From contig NZ_VJVZ01000001.1 of the NCBI RefSeq assembly GCF_007097145.1, forward strand, positions 598,803-662,802: DNA of 64,000 nucleotides, written 5' to 3'. A model generated the notes under the pieces. The model was given only the letters and a program-made list of their open reading frames with translations. It was not told where the DNA came from and did not search any database. Made by a program: the position numbers and the translations under genes. The stretch comes from Flavobacterium zepuense. GTDB taxonomy: Bacteria > Bacteroidota > Bacteroidia > Flavobacteriales > Flavobacteriaceae. This document shows positions 18,947 through 29,378 of this stretch, piece by piece (the stretch's first letter is position 1; every line of letters starts with the position of its first letter).

Positions 18947-20710
18947 TTAGTTACTTTTCTTAGGGTTAGAAGATCTGGTTTCCTGAATAGTATATACTCC
19001 TTCTTCAGTTTCTTTCTTTATTCTTATAAGTCCCCCCTCTTTATCATATTCATAAAAAGTAGAGTAATTATTTTCATCCAGCTCTGCCATTAGCTTTTGC
19101 GTTTGCTGGTCGTAAACAAAAGATTTCATGTTACCATTTATAGGGTGTACCCGTATATCATCAAAATAAGCCAGGTTAGTGCCTGTATTTTTAAGTGTAA
19201 TATTCATATCATCTACAGTAGCAGGCACAGTAAATTCGCCATACATACGCTGCCAACCATCTATTATCTCACCTGTTGGCACTGCCTGTACAGTAGATAA
19301 TATAGCATTACCTGTATCTTCAAAAGATACCTGAATGTAGGAGCCCGTATATGTTCTTACCTGTATTTCCTGATCTAATGCGCTACGCTGTTTTACCCAG
19401 CCACTAATTACATATTTTTCGCCCCTGATAAGGTTAAAAGAACTACATTCCTGGCAGGGCAAATCAGGACAACTGTTTACAACAACGCTCTTGGTAAACT
19501 CTGATTTAATATTACACCCTGTATCTGTAGTAAAGTAAGGGATTTGTAATGTAACGGTAAAGCTGCCTGCACTTGGAAAAGCAAACACTGGCGCTGTACC
19601 ATCTACTTCACCTACAATTGTGCCCGCACTATTTTTTATTATCCAATGATAGTTAGAGTTAAAATTACTTACTGGAGATGTAAATTGCGTGTTACTGCCT
19701 GCACATAAATTAGATTCGACCTGAATCATATCGTCTACCGTTTTACATTTAATATCAAAATACCCATACCCAAAATGCCCTCCGGCGCCACAATCTGTAA
19801 CAGTTATTTCTAATGTCACAGAGCCTGTAACGTTAAATGCATTTGGTTTAATGATATTAGTTGCCCATGGCCTTACCCAAATTTTACTACCTGTAGTGGT
19901 TTCTATAAACCCGGGTATACCTGGCCTGGCCTCAAAAATAATTTGAGAACAAGGTATTAATGCACCACTGCTGTTGTACATTCTAACACTAAAAAAAGGC
20001 CTTAAGCTGTGTTGTGGATCCTGTAATACAATGGCATAATTGTAATAGATAAAATCGTCCGGACTGTTTATTGTAAAGGTCTTTCTGATAATCTCACTCT
20101 TGTAACCGGCTCCTGAATTACCGATTTTTATAAATTTTGTATCAATATTAGGATCGATATTTAATTGCGGATTATTTTGCGCAACAGCGTTTATATATGG
20201 ATCTGTGATTGTTGTGCTGGTACCAACCAAATAGCGCTGCTCTGATTGATAACTATAAGAATTACCTGTTATACCGGTTTGCGAAGTATAATTAGTTAAA
20301 TACGCATAATTTCCACTCGCATTGGGTATGTTGTATTTAAGTTCCCAAGGGGCCAAAGGATTAGTCGCTTCAAAATTGGTTAGTTCGCACTGACCTCCAC
20401 TAAGCGTTTGTGTACCTATACCAATATCTAAACCTTTATTAGCCTGCGGGTTTATTATAGATAATTGTTTATCTACCCATTTTTCTAATCCCAGCTTATA
20501 GCGCTCTAACATTTGCTTTCTTATTTCGGCAAGCTGGTTATCAACAAAAGATTTATTCATAAAAGTGCCCGACGCATACATTTCTTTTTTTATAACTTCT
20601 GCATCAAAGCCTATTTCTTTATCTGTAGGCTCCTGAGCGTAAACACTTGTTGCTACTATAGATAATACAACTACAAATAGTGTCCTTATATGTTTTTTTA
20701 CAAAATCCAT
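18947..20710 (-). CDS. Secreted PKD/carbohydrate-binding protein ending in an Rhs-like repeat
   Basis: 587 aa with a signal peptide cut after VYAQ (residue 25). It contains a PKD-like domain (about 335-420: SNYHWIIKNSAG ... PSAGSFTVTL), then a jelly-roll/CBM-like domain (about 430-525: RGEKYVISGWVKQRS ... LAYFDDIRVHP). The C-terminus carries a YD-type Rhs repeat unit (FVYDQQTQKLMAELDENNYS, TFYEYDKEGGLIRIKKE). Proteins of this layout accompany DUF6443 Rhs proteins in Flavobacteria. It is 8 bases downstream of the 1868-aa gene and 20 bases upstream of the 241-aa gene. I infer a structural part of a multi-subunit Rhs shell. Enzyme motifs are not visible. Confidence 0.75.
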   Translation of the reverse strand: MDFVKKHIRTLFVVVLSIVATSVYAQEPTDKEIGFDAEVIKKEMYASGTFMNKSFVDNQLAEIRKQMLERYKLGLEKWVDKQLSIINPQANKGLDIGIGTQTLSGGQCELTNFEATNPLAPWELKYNIPNASGNYAYLTNYTSQTGITGNSYSYQSEQRYLVGTSTTITDPYINAVAQNNPQLNIDPNIDTKFIKIGNSGAGYKSEIIRKTFTINSPDDFIYYNYAIVLQDPQHSLRPFFSVRMYNSSGALIPCSQIIFEARPGIPGFIETTTGSKIWVRPWATNIIKPNAFNVTGSVTLEITVTDCGAGGHFGYGYFDIKCKTVDDMIQVESNLCAGSNTQFTSPVSNFNSNYHWIIKNSAGTIVGEVDGTAPVFAFPSAGSFTVTLQIPYFTTDTGCNIKSEFTKSVVVNSCPDLPCQECSSFNLIRGEKYVISGWVKQRSALDQEIQVRTYTGSYIQVSFEDTGNAILSTVQAVPTGEIIDGWQRMYGEFTVPATVDDMNITLKNTGTNLAYFDDIRVHPINGNMKSFVYDQQTQKLMAELDENNYSTFYEYDKEGGLIRIKKETEEGVYTIQETRSSNPKKSN

Positions 20711-20717
20711 AATTATA

Positions 20718-23700
20718 TTATTTAGTGGCTTTTTTATTTTTATCAGTCTTTACGGCAGCACTACTAACACTGGCGCTTTTCTCATTTTTAGTAGCTGTAT
20801 TTTTAACTTCTTTAGCTACCTGAGTTTGACAACCATCTACCTTGCGCTTGATGTTTATTTGTGCCCCGGGTTTTACAGCAATACTTCTCCTGCCGGTATG
20901 CGAAGTATTTTCGGTTACATAAGCATCAATATTTACATACTCATTAAATCCAAAATGTGGTTTTAAAACTGTAGGTATATTAAGGTTGTTATATTTATAA
21001 TCTTCAAAACCATCAAAACCCATCTCTTTATATTCAGAGTTAGAAGCTACAGCTACCGGTAATTTATACTCATAACCATATTGGGCAGATGAATAACGGT
21101 TAAGGGCATCTTTGTTTTCAATTTCTACACCATACGGATTGTAAAGAGTTACCTCACTGGCATATGTCCAGTTATAAGGATCCATAAACCAAACACCTCC
21201 TTCGCCGGATAGCTGGTAAAACGGACTGAAATCTTTAAAGAACCCATTACCTCTGGTCGCAGTGTTATCAAAATTTCTTCCGGTTAAGTAAGCATATGAT
21301 TTTATAGGGCGCCACTGGCCTTTAATATTATAGAGGTAAGGATTTTTACTTGTATCATCTGGATAAGGTAATCTGTTCTCACACTGCGATTTCCAATCGT
21401 TACTATATTCTATCGCACTAGCGTTAATAACCCTTTGAGAGTTAAGGCTCGAAGTATAGGTAAATGTATCGCCCTGCAGGCTGATATAGTTACCATTAGC
21501 ATCTTTTATAGGGTTAAGCATAGATGTTACACTTGCCATGGATGCCATTTGGTTGTTCCTGTATCCTGAACGCCACAATCTAAACTTTAAATTAGATGTA
21601 TCTGTTGTTTTTGTACCAGCACGATTTATTAATCTAATTCGTGTTTTATTTGTATTATAACCTGCCACCCAAACAACTTTACTATCAAAAAGAAGCTCAT
21701 CGCCTAATTTAAAATACTGCCCAAGTTCTGTATTAGTGCCAAGTTGAGATACCGAATATTCTGTACCGCCACCAGATATACTACTTGCTACAAGTGTACC
21801 CGTTAAATCAGTGTTTGTGGTAGCCATACCCATGTAATTGTAATTCCAATATGATGGGTAATTAAATGAGTAATATTTATCGTCAAACTCATTAGTAGTT
21901 TCGGTTAGTAAAACTTGTCCCGTATTAGCGTCCCATGCTAAATTTTTTGTAGCTACACGGGATCCGAGATCAAAAGCAATAGTTTCTTTTAAAATACCGG
22001 TTTTATGAACAACTTTTGTAGTTACTGCAGTTTGCAAGGTTTGTGTATGCACAGCACGCCTTGGCTTAACAAAACCTAAAAATATTGGCACCGGGAAAAA
22101 CGGAATAGCATCTGCATTAAGATCTACGCCAATATTTTTGGCATTAGAGTAGCTTTCCCTCAAATCATTTATTACATCAAAGTGTACGCCTATAGCTTTA
22201 TCCAAGCTTACAATTCCTGTTTGATCTATTACAGGAACCTGATTTTCTAAAGCTGTAGCATCATTTGTTTTTGTACTGTATTTATATTCTACACTTGATA
22301 TTAAGTTACCCGTATGGTTATAAACTTCTTGTTTTTTTAGCTTACCATTCATATCATTGGTCTCAACACTAAACCCTTGCGATAAAACCAAATGAGAATT
22401 AGTATTTATCACACCTATGAATCCGCCTATCATACTTGATATTACATCATTTGCATTAGACTCCCATTTTCTGGTAGGGTCAATAATTGGGGTAAAGTCA
22501 GATTTTGTAGGGAAATCATAACTTGTAAAATGCCTGGTTATTACTTTTCCTGATTTAGTTTGGCTTATTGCCTGTCCCGTATCATCATCTGCTGCGGTAA
22601 TATTTTTAACAGATACTTTGCTGTAAGTTACCGTAGGTGAAGGATAAAAAGATTCTCCAAAAGGTTTTTCAACATAACTTACTGCTGCCGGTGCAACCAT
22701 TCTTTGCGCATTTTGATAAAAAGGCTCTATGATAGGATTTTCTTTACACACATTTGGTTCGTAAGTAGCTACACCACTTGATGTTCCGTCTTCAAGAGTA
22801 TAGTCATACTCCTGCCCGTATTTCTTTTTATAACGCTGATCTGTAGATGAAACTCCTGTTAGCATTGTTTCCCAAGCATCAAACATTTCAATTTTTTTAA
22901 TCCTGGAACCACCACCCATTTTAGAGCCCGATGGTTCTTCTAATCGTATCCATGATTTAGATTTACTAAAATCTTTAGCAACATTCTTGTCTTTTAAAGC
23001 TCCATTTGCTCCTGTAAACAATTGTGAGATTGATCCTAAATTATTAACCAAACTTTTTGCAAGCCCAATTAAATTACTTTCATTTACAGATGGCTGCCCA
23101 TAAACATCCCTGTTCATATTCATTCGCCCAAAATACCAACCTGCTAATGATATTGGGTTTACAGGGTTATTATCATTATCCTTGCCTTCCCTATTTAGTT
23201 TTTTCATTGGTACGTATATGTACTTTTTTCCTGTAGTTGATGGTAAAACCCTAACATCACCGTCTATCTTAAAGTATCCTGAAACAAAATCTTTTTTGCC
23301 ATACGCCATATTAAGCAGGAAATTAAAATATATAGGTTTATCATATATTTCACTAAAATATAGCCTTCGTACATTTAAGTCGGTAAGAGTCTCGGATAAG
23401 TTATCATCAACCTCCACAACAACATATTTAGCCTCGTAATTAGAGCCGTATAAGGATTGCTTTATATTACTATTATTTATGTCCTGGCTAACTCCGGCTA
23501 CTTTAAACATTTGCAAAGCTTTTTTGTTTTGCACATATTTATAATCGTCAGACTCATATGTAAGGCTTATTTTACCTCCTGATGGCAAGTTTATTGATGA
23601 AAGCAACCATGCCGATTCATATTGGTCTTGCGTGGTTTTGTTACTTTGATTTACATAAGGAAACTCCTGAGGTGTGGTAGGTGCAGTATCAGTAGTAATA

Positions 23701-26324
23701 CATGCAGTATTATCTACAGGCATATAATTACCCCAAACGTCGTAGGCTTTAGGATCGTAGTTAGGATTGTAACCTTCGTAATTAAACACATATGGAGTAT
23801 ATTTACCCATATTAGAGCCTTCATAAGTGAAATACACTTTATTTAATGTAAGTTTACCCCCATTGTTAGAAATTTCGTTTGGAGCTGTAAACCCACTAAT
23901 TTTATTATCTATTCCTTTACACAACTCATAATTATATATAAAGTGCGCAGTTTTTATAGGCTTTATTATGGCATTATCGGCTCCGGGATCTACAATAACA
24001 CCGGCGGCATTAGTTACTTTTGGTTTGGAGTAAAGCCTTATAGAATTTATTTTTTTCATTTTAGTGCCGCTATTAGGGTTACCTCCTACTTCGCCGCTAA
24101 CCCCACAACCGTCTTTACGATCACTTAGGTCTATAAATGCTACATGTGTTTTTGTTACAATTTTCTGTACATACTTTAATTCTTTTTCGCCATATAAGTA
24201 GCTTGCTTTTTGATCTCCTTTAGCTCCTGTAATAGTTTTTAACCCTTCGTTAAAGGATGCCGTGTTAGTGTTATAAGGTATTCTCCATTTATAATCGTCT
24301 ATGGTGGTATAATCAAATCTTGTATACCCTCCTAAATCATCGTCAGAAAAACCATTGCCTGTTAAATCTTGGTAGTCAGGAGTAACAACCGCAGAAAGAA
24401 GGTATGTATGTGCATATGGGCTGGTAGTTTCACTATTATAATAATGATCGTTCTGGCTGCTGTTTGAAAGTGAATTTTCGCCACTACCGTAAGTTACTAT
24501 TCCGGTTTTACAGTTACCAACGCTATTGGTAGAAAAGGCAACTTCTTTTTTCTTTTTATTGTAGGCGGTAATTCCGTAAATGTATCGGCTGCCCTTTTCA
24601 TCTGTTACACTATATCCGGCGGTATGGTGTGGTTTTGCATTTGAATTTAATTGAAATAAAGTTGGGAAGAACGAATTAGTCTGAATATCCTTTGCAAGTA
24701 CTTTTTGTATAGCCTGATTCCTTTTCTCCCTATTAGTTCTTTTAATTGGCCCGTTAAAATTTAAAGTTTGATTTTCAAAAGCTTCAACGGTATTTTTTAC
24801 ATAATAAGAGTTAGTAGCATTTTTTCCAAAATCTAATTTTAAAGTAATAGGCTTAGTTCCTCCTAACTGATTATTAAGCAAGCTCGTATATTCCGGATCT
24901 ACACGATTTTCGCCAATACTTTTATAATATACTTTTTCATAATTGTATTGATTACCTGTAATTTTTTCTTTAAAAAACGGAGACACAACCGTGTTCCAGT
25001 TACCTGTGTACGAAACCGTAGGCGAAGACGTAACACTTGCGCCACCATGAACACCACCACCTGCTTCTATCTCTACCCCTAAGCTTAATGAATTAGAGGT
25101 ATCTGTAATTTTAGGATCAAATACATTGCTAACCTGACCCCTGTAAGGCCTAAACATACCTCCTATACCTTGCCCCTGTATAGAGTATATATCGTATGTG
25201 TAATTTGTCATTGGTAGCACTAATGTATTTTTAGTTACTGTTGATTGCTCCTTTTCCCTGTTGAAATCTAACAATCCGTCTGCCGAGGCTTTATCAGTAT
25301 TTTCATAACCAAACGCTTTATTATGTACCGTTTTATCTTTTAACTTTTGAAGGGCTACGGATGCCGAAAAAGAAAACTCTGAGTGTGCCGACCAAATGTC
25401 TGGCCCTACAGATACATTAATATCTCCCGTCACATTTTCATATGGCTGACGTTTTGTAGGAGTAAAAGTGTTATTTATAAAAGAAATACTTCCGCTGCCG
25501 CCATAACTTGACTGGCTTTTAGATTTGGATGTTGTACCATCATCATTAGTCTTTTGGTTAATTTTACTTGACGTTACCGATGATGAAAGATTGAAAGATT
25601 GTAACCCCTGCCTGGAGTTATACGTCACACTTGGCGAAATTGAAGCATCAAATTTTTTGCTCATATCATCTTTTTCTCTCTTTTTTGTGTGCAAAGAGGC
25701 ACTTGGAGTAATAGTAACCCCATCAGTAGATGATGTATTTAATTTCATCCCTACAGAAACGTGGTCTGACAACTCAAAAGATGCACCATAACTTGGCGTG
25801 GCAGTCATGCCCGTGTAATTATTATATTGCAGGTTTAGACCTGCCCCAAGGCCCAATGCATCAAAGGCACCAACTAACTGGAAATTAACATACCCACTAA
25901 CACCGACAGTAAGGTTATCTTTCATAGTATTTTCAGATACCACCTCATCTGCATCCCCATTACTTGCAGATCCATCAAAATCATCAGGTAAGCCTCTAAC
26001 ATCTCTGTTTATCTGCCCGATATTTAAATTCCACCCTAAGCCTACCCACGAAGCTTCCTGATCCATGGTTACACCAGAATCATAGGCGAGGTTTATAGGA
26101 TATCCACCAACATCCATAATAGGTATGTTATAATTAAAATCTCCTCCTGCGAGATTAACCATATCGGATGTCCCAATAGGCGTAAAAGAATTAAACTCAG
26201 GCTGAGAAGGGCCTTCTGTTAATGCAAAAGCCTGCATGGGTGCGATAATTTCCAGCAAAATCATTAATGCCAGATAAGTAGCAATAAACTTAGATGTTTT
26301 ACTAGTCCTGATTTTTTGGATCAT
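20718..26324 (-). CDS. Large SpvB/Rhs-associated secreted protein
   Basis: 1868 aa. Residues 1-35 form an extended signal peptide (basic start, hydrophobic core, MQAFALTEG). The N-terminal block (about 40-115) has MVNLAGGDFNYNIPIMDVGG, YPINLAYDSG and ASWVGLGWNLNIGQINRDVR, similar to the opening beta-propeller/SpvB-like region of insecticidal toxin B components and of Bacteroidota Rhs-associated proteins. The remainder is beta-rich with Rhs-like YD segments (NPYGVEIENKDALNRYSSA) and ends in a Lys/Thr/Ala-rich tail. No nuclease or toxin tip is seen, so this is probably a shell or scaffold. Its start overlaps the lipoprotein gene by 4 bases, and it is 8 bases before the 587-aa gene. Confidence 0.8.
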   Translation of the reverse strand: MIQKIRTSKTSKFIATYLALMILLEIIAPMQAFALTEGPSQPEFNSFTPIGTSDMVNLAGGDFNYNIPIMDVGGYPINLAYDSGVTMDQEASWVGLGWNLNIGQINRDVRGLPDDFDGSASNGDADEVVSENTMKDNLTVGVSGYVNFQLVGAFDALGLGAGLNLQYNNYTGMTATPSYGASFELSDHVSVGMKLNTSSTDGVTITPSASLHTKKREKDDMSKKFDASISPSVTYNSRQGLQSFNLSSSVTSSKINQKTNDDGTTSKSKSQSSYGGSGSISFINNTFTPTKRQPYENVTGDINVSVGPDIWSAHSEFSFSASVALQKLKDKTVHNKAFGYENTDKASADGLLDFNREKEQSTVTKNTLVLPMTNYTYDIYSIQGQGIGGMFRPYRGQVSNVFDPKITDTSNSLSLGVEIEAGGGVHGGASVTSSPTVSYTGNWNTVVSPFFKEKITGNQYNYEKVYYKSIGENRVDPEYTSLLNNQLGGTKPITLKLDFGKNATNSYYVKNTVEAFENQTLNFNGPIKRTNREKRNQAIQKVLAKDIQTNSFFPTLFQLNSNAKPHHTAGYSVTDEKGSRYIYGITAYNKKKKEVAFSTNSVGNCKTGIVTYGSGENSLSNSSQNDHYYNSETTSPYAHTYLLSAVVTPDYQDLTGNGFSDDDLGGYTRFDYTTIDDYKWRIPYNTNTASFNEGLKTITGAKGDQKASYLYGEKELKYVQKIVTKTHVAFIDLSDRKDGCGVSGEVGGNPNSGTKMKKINSIRLYSKPKVTNAAGVIVDPGADNAIIKPIKTAHFIYNYELCKGIDNKISGFTAPNEISNNGGKLTLNKVYFTYEGSNMGKYTPYVFNYEGYNPNYDPKAYDVWGNYMPVDNTACITTDTAPTTPQEFPYVNQSNKTTQDQYESAWLLSSINLPSGGKISLTYESDDYKYVQNKKALQMFKVAGVSQDINNSNIKQSLYGSNYEAKYVVVEVDDNLSETLTDLNVRRLYFSEIYDKPIYFNFLLNMAYGKKDFVSGYFKIDGDVRVLPSTTGKKYIYVPMKKLNREGKDNDNNPVNPISLAGWYFGRMNMNRDVYGQPSVNESNLIGLAKSLVNNLGSISQLFTGANGALKDKNVAKDFSKSKSWIRLEEPSGSKMGGGSRIKKIEMFDAWETMLTGVSSTDQRYKKKYGQEYDYTLEDGTSSGVATYEPNVCKENPIIEPFYQNAQRMVAPAAVSYVEKPFGESFYPSPTVTYSKVSVKNITAADDDTGQAISQTKSGKVITRHFTSYDFPTKSDFTPIIDPTRKWESNANDVISSMIGGFIGVINTNSHLVLSQGFSVETNDMNGKLKKQEVYNHTGNLISSVEYKYSTKTNDATALENQVPVIDQTGIVSLDKAIGVHFDVINDLRESYSNAKNIGVDLNADAIPFFPVPIFLGFVKPRRAVHTQTLQTAVTTKVVHKTGILKETIAFDLGSRVATKNLAWDANTGQVLLTETTNEFDDKYYSFNYPSYWNYNYMGMATTNTDLTGTLVASSISGGGTEYSVSQLGTNTELGQYFKLGDELLFDSKVVWVAGYNTNKTRIRLINRAGTKTTDTSNLKFRLWRSGYRNNQMASMASVTSMLNPIKDANGNYISLQGDTFTYTSSLNSQRVINASAIEYSNDWKSQCENRLPYPDDTSKNPYLYNIKGQWRPIKSYAYLTGRNFDNTATRGNGFFKDFSPFYQLSGEGGVWFMDPYNWTYASEVTLYNPYGVEIENKDALNRYSSAQYGYEYKLPVAVASNSEYKEMGFDGFEDYKYNNLNIPTVLKPHFGFNEYVNIDAYVTENTSHTGRRSIAVKPGAQINIKRKVDGCQTQVAKEVKNTATKNEKSASVSSAAVKTDKNKKATK

Positions 26325-26923
26325 AATAATAATTTTGTGATTTTTTCATTAAATGTAAACTTCAAAGTACCTTTTTTAAGAAGGTTATCGCGATAAACAA
26401 GCTGTATTTTATCATCGGGATTTATACCGGTAAAAAACAGTAGTAATTTATGATAAGGCGCTACTTTAAAATTTCTTTCAAAGGTTACCCCTGAGCATTG
26501 TATAGTATCATTATTTTGGTTAACAACAACGAAATCCTTTTGTATATTGAAAGACATATATTCTACTCCATCTTTATAATTAAGGTTTGTAAATTCCTTA
26601 CCCAAGAGATCTTTTTCGCCATTGTGCAAAAATTCAAATTCTATTAGCCGCTCTTTATTATTTGCTTTATAAATAGAATCTACTTTAAAAAGGTCATCGC
26701 TACCTATATCTTTCAAAATATAATAAGGCAGTGGTACTTCTGTAGCGGTATAACTTATACCGTCAACCATTTGTGTATGCGAAAGGGATTTCCAACCGTT
26801 ATTTTCAAGCTGAAAATAGCGATATCTTATTTCAGAGTCATCTACCGGTTTTTTATCCTCTTTATTACAAGATAACAATAATGGCAATAGCATTATCAAC
26901 ATCAATTTACTGAGCACCTTCAT
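26321..26923 (-). CDS. Lipoprotein of the Rhs operon
   Basis: A 200-aa protein with a lipoprotein signal: basic start, hydrophobic core and LLLSC with the lipobox Cys at residue 19, followed by NKEDKK. It should be attached to the inner or outer membrane. The mature part is beta-rich and unrecognised. Its end overlaps the 1868-aa gene (ATGA) and its start overlaps the Skp-like gene by 17 bases, so the three are translationally linked. I infer that it tethers or chaperones the giant secreted proteins encoded after it. Confidence 0.65.
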   Translation of the reverse strand: MKVLSKLMLIMLLPLLLSCNKEDKKPVDDSEIRYRYFQLENNGWKSLSHTQMVDGISYTATEVPLPYYILKDIGSDDLFKVDSIYKANNKERLIEFEFLHNGEKDLLGKEFTNLNYKDGVEYMSFNIQKDFVVVNQNNDTIQCSGVTFERNFKVAPYHKLLLFFTGINPDDKIQLVYRDNLLKKGTLKFTFNEKITKLLL

Positions 26924-27398
26924 ATTTTTTATTTATAAATTCAATAAACTTTGAAGTTACATTTTTGCCATCCTCTCCAAAAATCAAATTTTGTCCCGGC
27001 TGTGCACCCAGTATGATATCGTAATGATTTTCTTTAGAAAAATCTTTCCCATAACTGTCTATTCTGCTCCATATCTTTAATGATTGTTCGTTAGAATAAG
27101 CTGTGTTGTAATATTCCAGCTTATCTCTTTCTGCTATAAATAATTTCATTAAAGGCTCACTCGCTTCCTTACTATTAGGATCATTAAGTAACAAATACAA
27201 ACTATCTACAGCTTTTTTCTTTGCTGCTAATTCTTTTTCGCCAACTACTTTTAATTCTTTAGTCATGTTAAAACCATCAAAAACTTTTTGATTATCTACA
27301 TAAACAACAGAAGTTGTTATAGTTTTAATATAAAGGCAAAAAACAAGAACCAATACAAGCAAAAAACCTGTTATTAACAAAATAACATTCCTTTTCAT
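26907..27398 (-). CDS. OmpH/Skp-like periplasmic protein, first gene of the Rhs operon
   Basis: 163 aa with an N-terminal membrane or signal segment (residues 5-27), then VVYVDNQKVFDGFNMTKEL, a central charged helix (EKELAAKKKAVDSLYLLL) and C-terminal DIILGAQPGQNLIFG. This order (VDxxKVF, long coiled coil, short beta end) is that of the OmpH/Skp family of periplasmic chaperones. As the first gene of an operon whose other products are very large exported beta-rich proteins, a dedicated chaperone role is a reasonable inference. The protein is at the usual Skp size. It overlaps the next gene by 17 bases. Confidence 0.7.
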   Translation of the reverse strand: MKRNVILLITGFLLVLVLVFCLYIKTITTSVVYVDNQKVFDGFNMTKELKVVGEKELAAKKKAVDSLYLLLNDPNSKEASEPLMKLFIAERDKLEYYNTAYSNEQSLKIWSRIDSYGKDFSKENHYDIILGAQPGQNLIFGEDGKNVTSKFIEFINKKYEGAQ

Positions 27399-28279
27399 TA
27401 ATCAGAAACTTAAATGAGTAATAATATTTCAATTAGATAATGCATCAAATTAAGTTAAAAATTTTAACATTAGCAGTTGTCAAAATTGTTAAAGAAATGT
27501 TAAGTGTGGAAAAACCGTAACAGTAACGTTTTGGAACGTAATTATTTAAACAAATTCTTACAAAAATCATAGTTAAATTAATTTTATTATTCAGTTAGTA
27601 ATCGTAATGTTAATGATATCAAATATGTTTATTCCTATAATTCCAAAATTTATTGCATTTTGGATTATAAACTCATCTATGATAACATTGCTAATTGGAT
27701 AAATTAATTAGTTTTGCCCCCTCTCCACCAGTTTTAATGACGATGCTCATTATCTGTATACCAATAGAATAGTAGTCAATTCTAATCGGTGTAAGGGGTC
27801 AGTCAAGTCCGGTTTATCTACCCTTGCGCTGTAACCACTTCGTCGGCAAAGGTTGGAGCGCTGTAATCAAGAAATTCGGGGAGGGTAATAGCATGCGCTA
27901 CTATTTATATTTCCTGTCCTTATAGCTTCTCTCGCTATTTTAAAATTTACCTCTATATCAATGCAGATGAAAGTATATTCCTCTAAAGTTCGGTTCTCTC
28001 TCAAACTTGGCTGTCAAGGATCACAGTCGAACACCTTGTGCCTGCTCTGACTCTATTTAATGAGTTTTTAGCGCTATAAACTATTGATTTACATGTTTTT
28101 ATATTAAAAATATGCCTTTACACTTGAAAATATTATTTAGATAATTTTATAGCGGTTTGTTTTACTAACTGTTAAAAATTAGGTTTAAATCATGCACATT
28201 TAATGTGTGAGGGCTAATCGAACTCAGATTGACAAAACATGCAGGTAAAAGGAATCTTTATAAACTTATTTTCTAAAAG
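27399..28279. other. Long non-coding gap with degenerate tRNA-like pieces
   Basis: About 880 bases between divergent transcription units with no convincing gene. The part near 27399-27500 should hold the Rhs operon promoter, but I see only an imperfect TTAATTTG. Around 27998-28035 the sequence holds CTCTCTCAAACT and GGCTGTCAAGGAT followed by TCGAACAC, resembling tRNA 3' ends. Similar pieces recur at 40632-40713 on the far side of the SDR/AraC cluster. The segment around 27815-27870 also looks structured but cannot be assigned. Confidence 0.4.
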
Positions 28280-28348
28280 TTGATATTCATAATCATTGCT
28301 TTCCTATTCATATAAAGTGACCAGTGTTTTTGATGCAATTTTGTATCA
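28280..28348 (+). promoter_or_regulatory. Shared AraC-type operator and promoter, site 1
   Basis: Contains TTGATATTCATAATCATTGC and CTATTCATATAA upstream of a -7 core (ATTTTG, G at 28343). The same elements recur at 31295 and 33804. The distance from the TGA of the first block to the G of the -7 core is 62 bases in all three. Lies before the SDR gene at 28374. Confidence 0.65.
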
Positions 28349-28373
28349 GTATTAATTTATAAAATTTAAGATA

Positions 28374-29231
28374 ATGAAAACTCAAAAAACATGGTTCATT
28401 ACAGGCGCAGGGAGAGGCTTTGGACTGGATATAACAGAAGCTGTTTTAAAATCAGGTGATAATGTTGTAGCCACTGTACGAAATAACCCTGAAGCCTTAG
28501 CAACTAAATTAGGCAATAACCCAAACCTTCACGTTGTTTTGCTGGACACTACCAATGAAACGCAAGCTAAAGAAGCAGCGGCATCCGGAATTTCTAAATT
28601 TGGACAAATTGACGTACTGGTAAATAATGCTGGTTATGGTTTACTTTCAGCTGTAGAAGAGGCTACGTCAAAAGAAGTCTTTAGTAATTTTAATGTTAAC
28701 GTATTTGGTGTTCTTAATGTGACAAGAGCTATTCTTCCACATATGCGTAAGAAACGTTCGGGTCACTTGATTAATATTTCCTCAATTGGTGGTTTAAGCG
28801 CATATTTCGGGTGGGGTGTTTATGGGGCTACTAAGTTTGCAATCGAAGGAATTACGGAAGGACTTGCGATGGAACTTGCCCCACTTGGAATTCATGCTAC
28901 CGTTGTGGCACCAGGATTTTTCAGAACAGACTTTTTGGATAATTCTTCATTAACAAGAACTGAAAATATAATCGAAGATTATAATGAAACAGTTGGTAAA
29001 ATGAGGAAATTTGCAACTACAGCCAATAAAAAACAACCTGGAAATCCTAAAAAACTTGCAGCTGCATTTATAAAATTGGCTGCCTCCGAAAACCCTCCTG
29101 TTCACCTTCCACTGGGAACAGATACTCTGGAAAGGTTTAGAGAAAAAACGAAAAAATTTGAGAATGATATCGCTAATTGGTATGATACCGTAATAGGCAC
29201 AGATCATGATGATACTAAGAATAATAAATAG
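28374..29231 (+). CDS. Short-chain dehydrogenase/reductase
   Basis: A 285-aa classical SDR. The cofactor loop TGAGRGFG is at residues 10-17, NNAGYG at about 84-89, the active-site Ser in ISSIGG, and YGATK with Tyr150/Lys154. These indicate an NAD(P)(H)-dependent oxidoreductase with a Rossmann fold. The substrate cannot be read from the sequence. It is closely similar in layout to the 280-aa SDR at 35234, including the C-terminal NTxxR/PPVHLPLG region. It follows shared AraC-type operator site 1, and is followed by a weak terminator and then a VOC protein gene. Confidence 0.9.
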   Translation: MKTQKTWFITGAGRGFGLDITEAVLKSGDNVVATVRNNPEALATKLGNNPNLHVVLLDTTNETQAKEAAASGISKFGQIDVLVNNAGYGLLSAVEEATSKEVFSNFNVNVFGVLNVTRAILPHMRKKRSGHLINISSIGGLSAYFGWGVYGATKFAIEGITEGLAMELAPLGIHATVVAPGFFRTDFLDNSSLTRTENIIEDYNETVGKMRKFATTANKKQPGNPKKLAAAFIKLAASENPPVHLPLGTDTLERFREKTKKFENDIANWYDTVIGTDHDDTKNNK

Positions 29232-29261
29232 TTTAAAGCTAAGAGAAAAAGAGCGACAGCA

Positions 29262-29290
29262 AAAGCCCTTTTAAAAAAATAGGCTTTCTT
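29262..29290 (+). terminator. Weak terminator after the SDR gene
   Basis: AAAGCC and GGCTTT flank an A/T-rich loop of about 14 bases, followed by CTTAATTTT. The stem is short, so read-through into the VOC gene is likely. Confidence 0.4.
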
Positions 29291-29378
29291 AATTTTAGTT
29301 CATCCTACTTTCAAAAAACGTTTTATTCACTTTGAAGTGTAAAACAAAAGAATGATCATTAATTTAAATTTAAAAATC

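Noticed and set aside
27720..27900. Possible tmRNA or other structured RNA
   Set aside because: GTGGAGAGGGGGC-like and GGCAAAGG pieces were noticed, but no tag frame, tRNA-like domain or full acceptor stem could be built.
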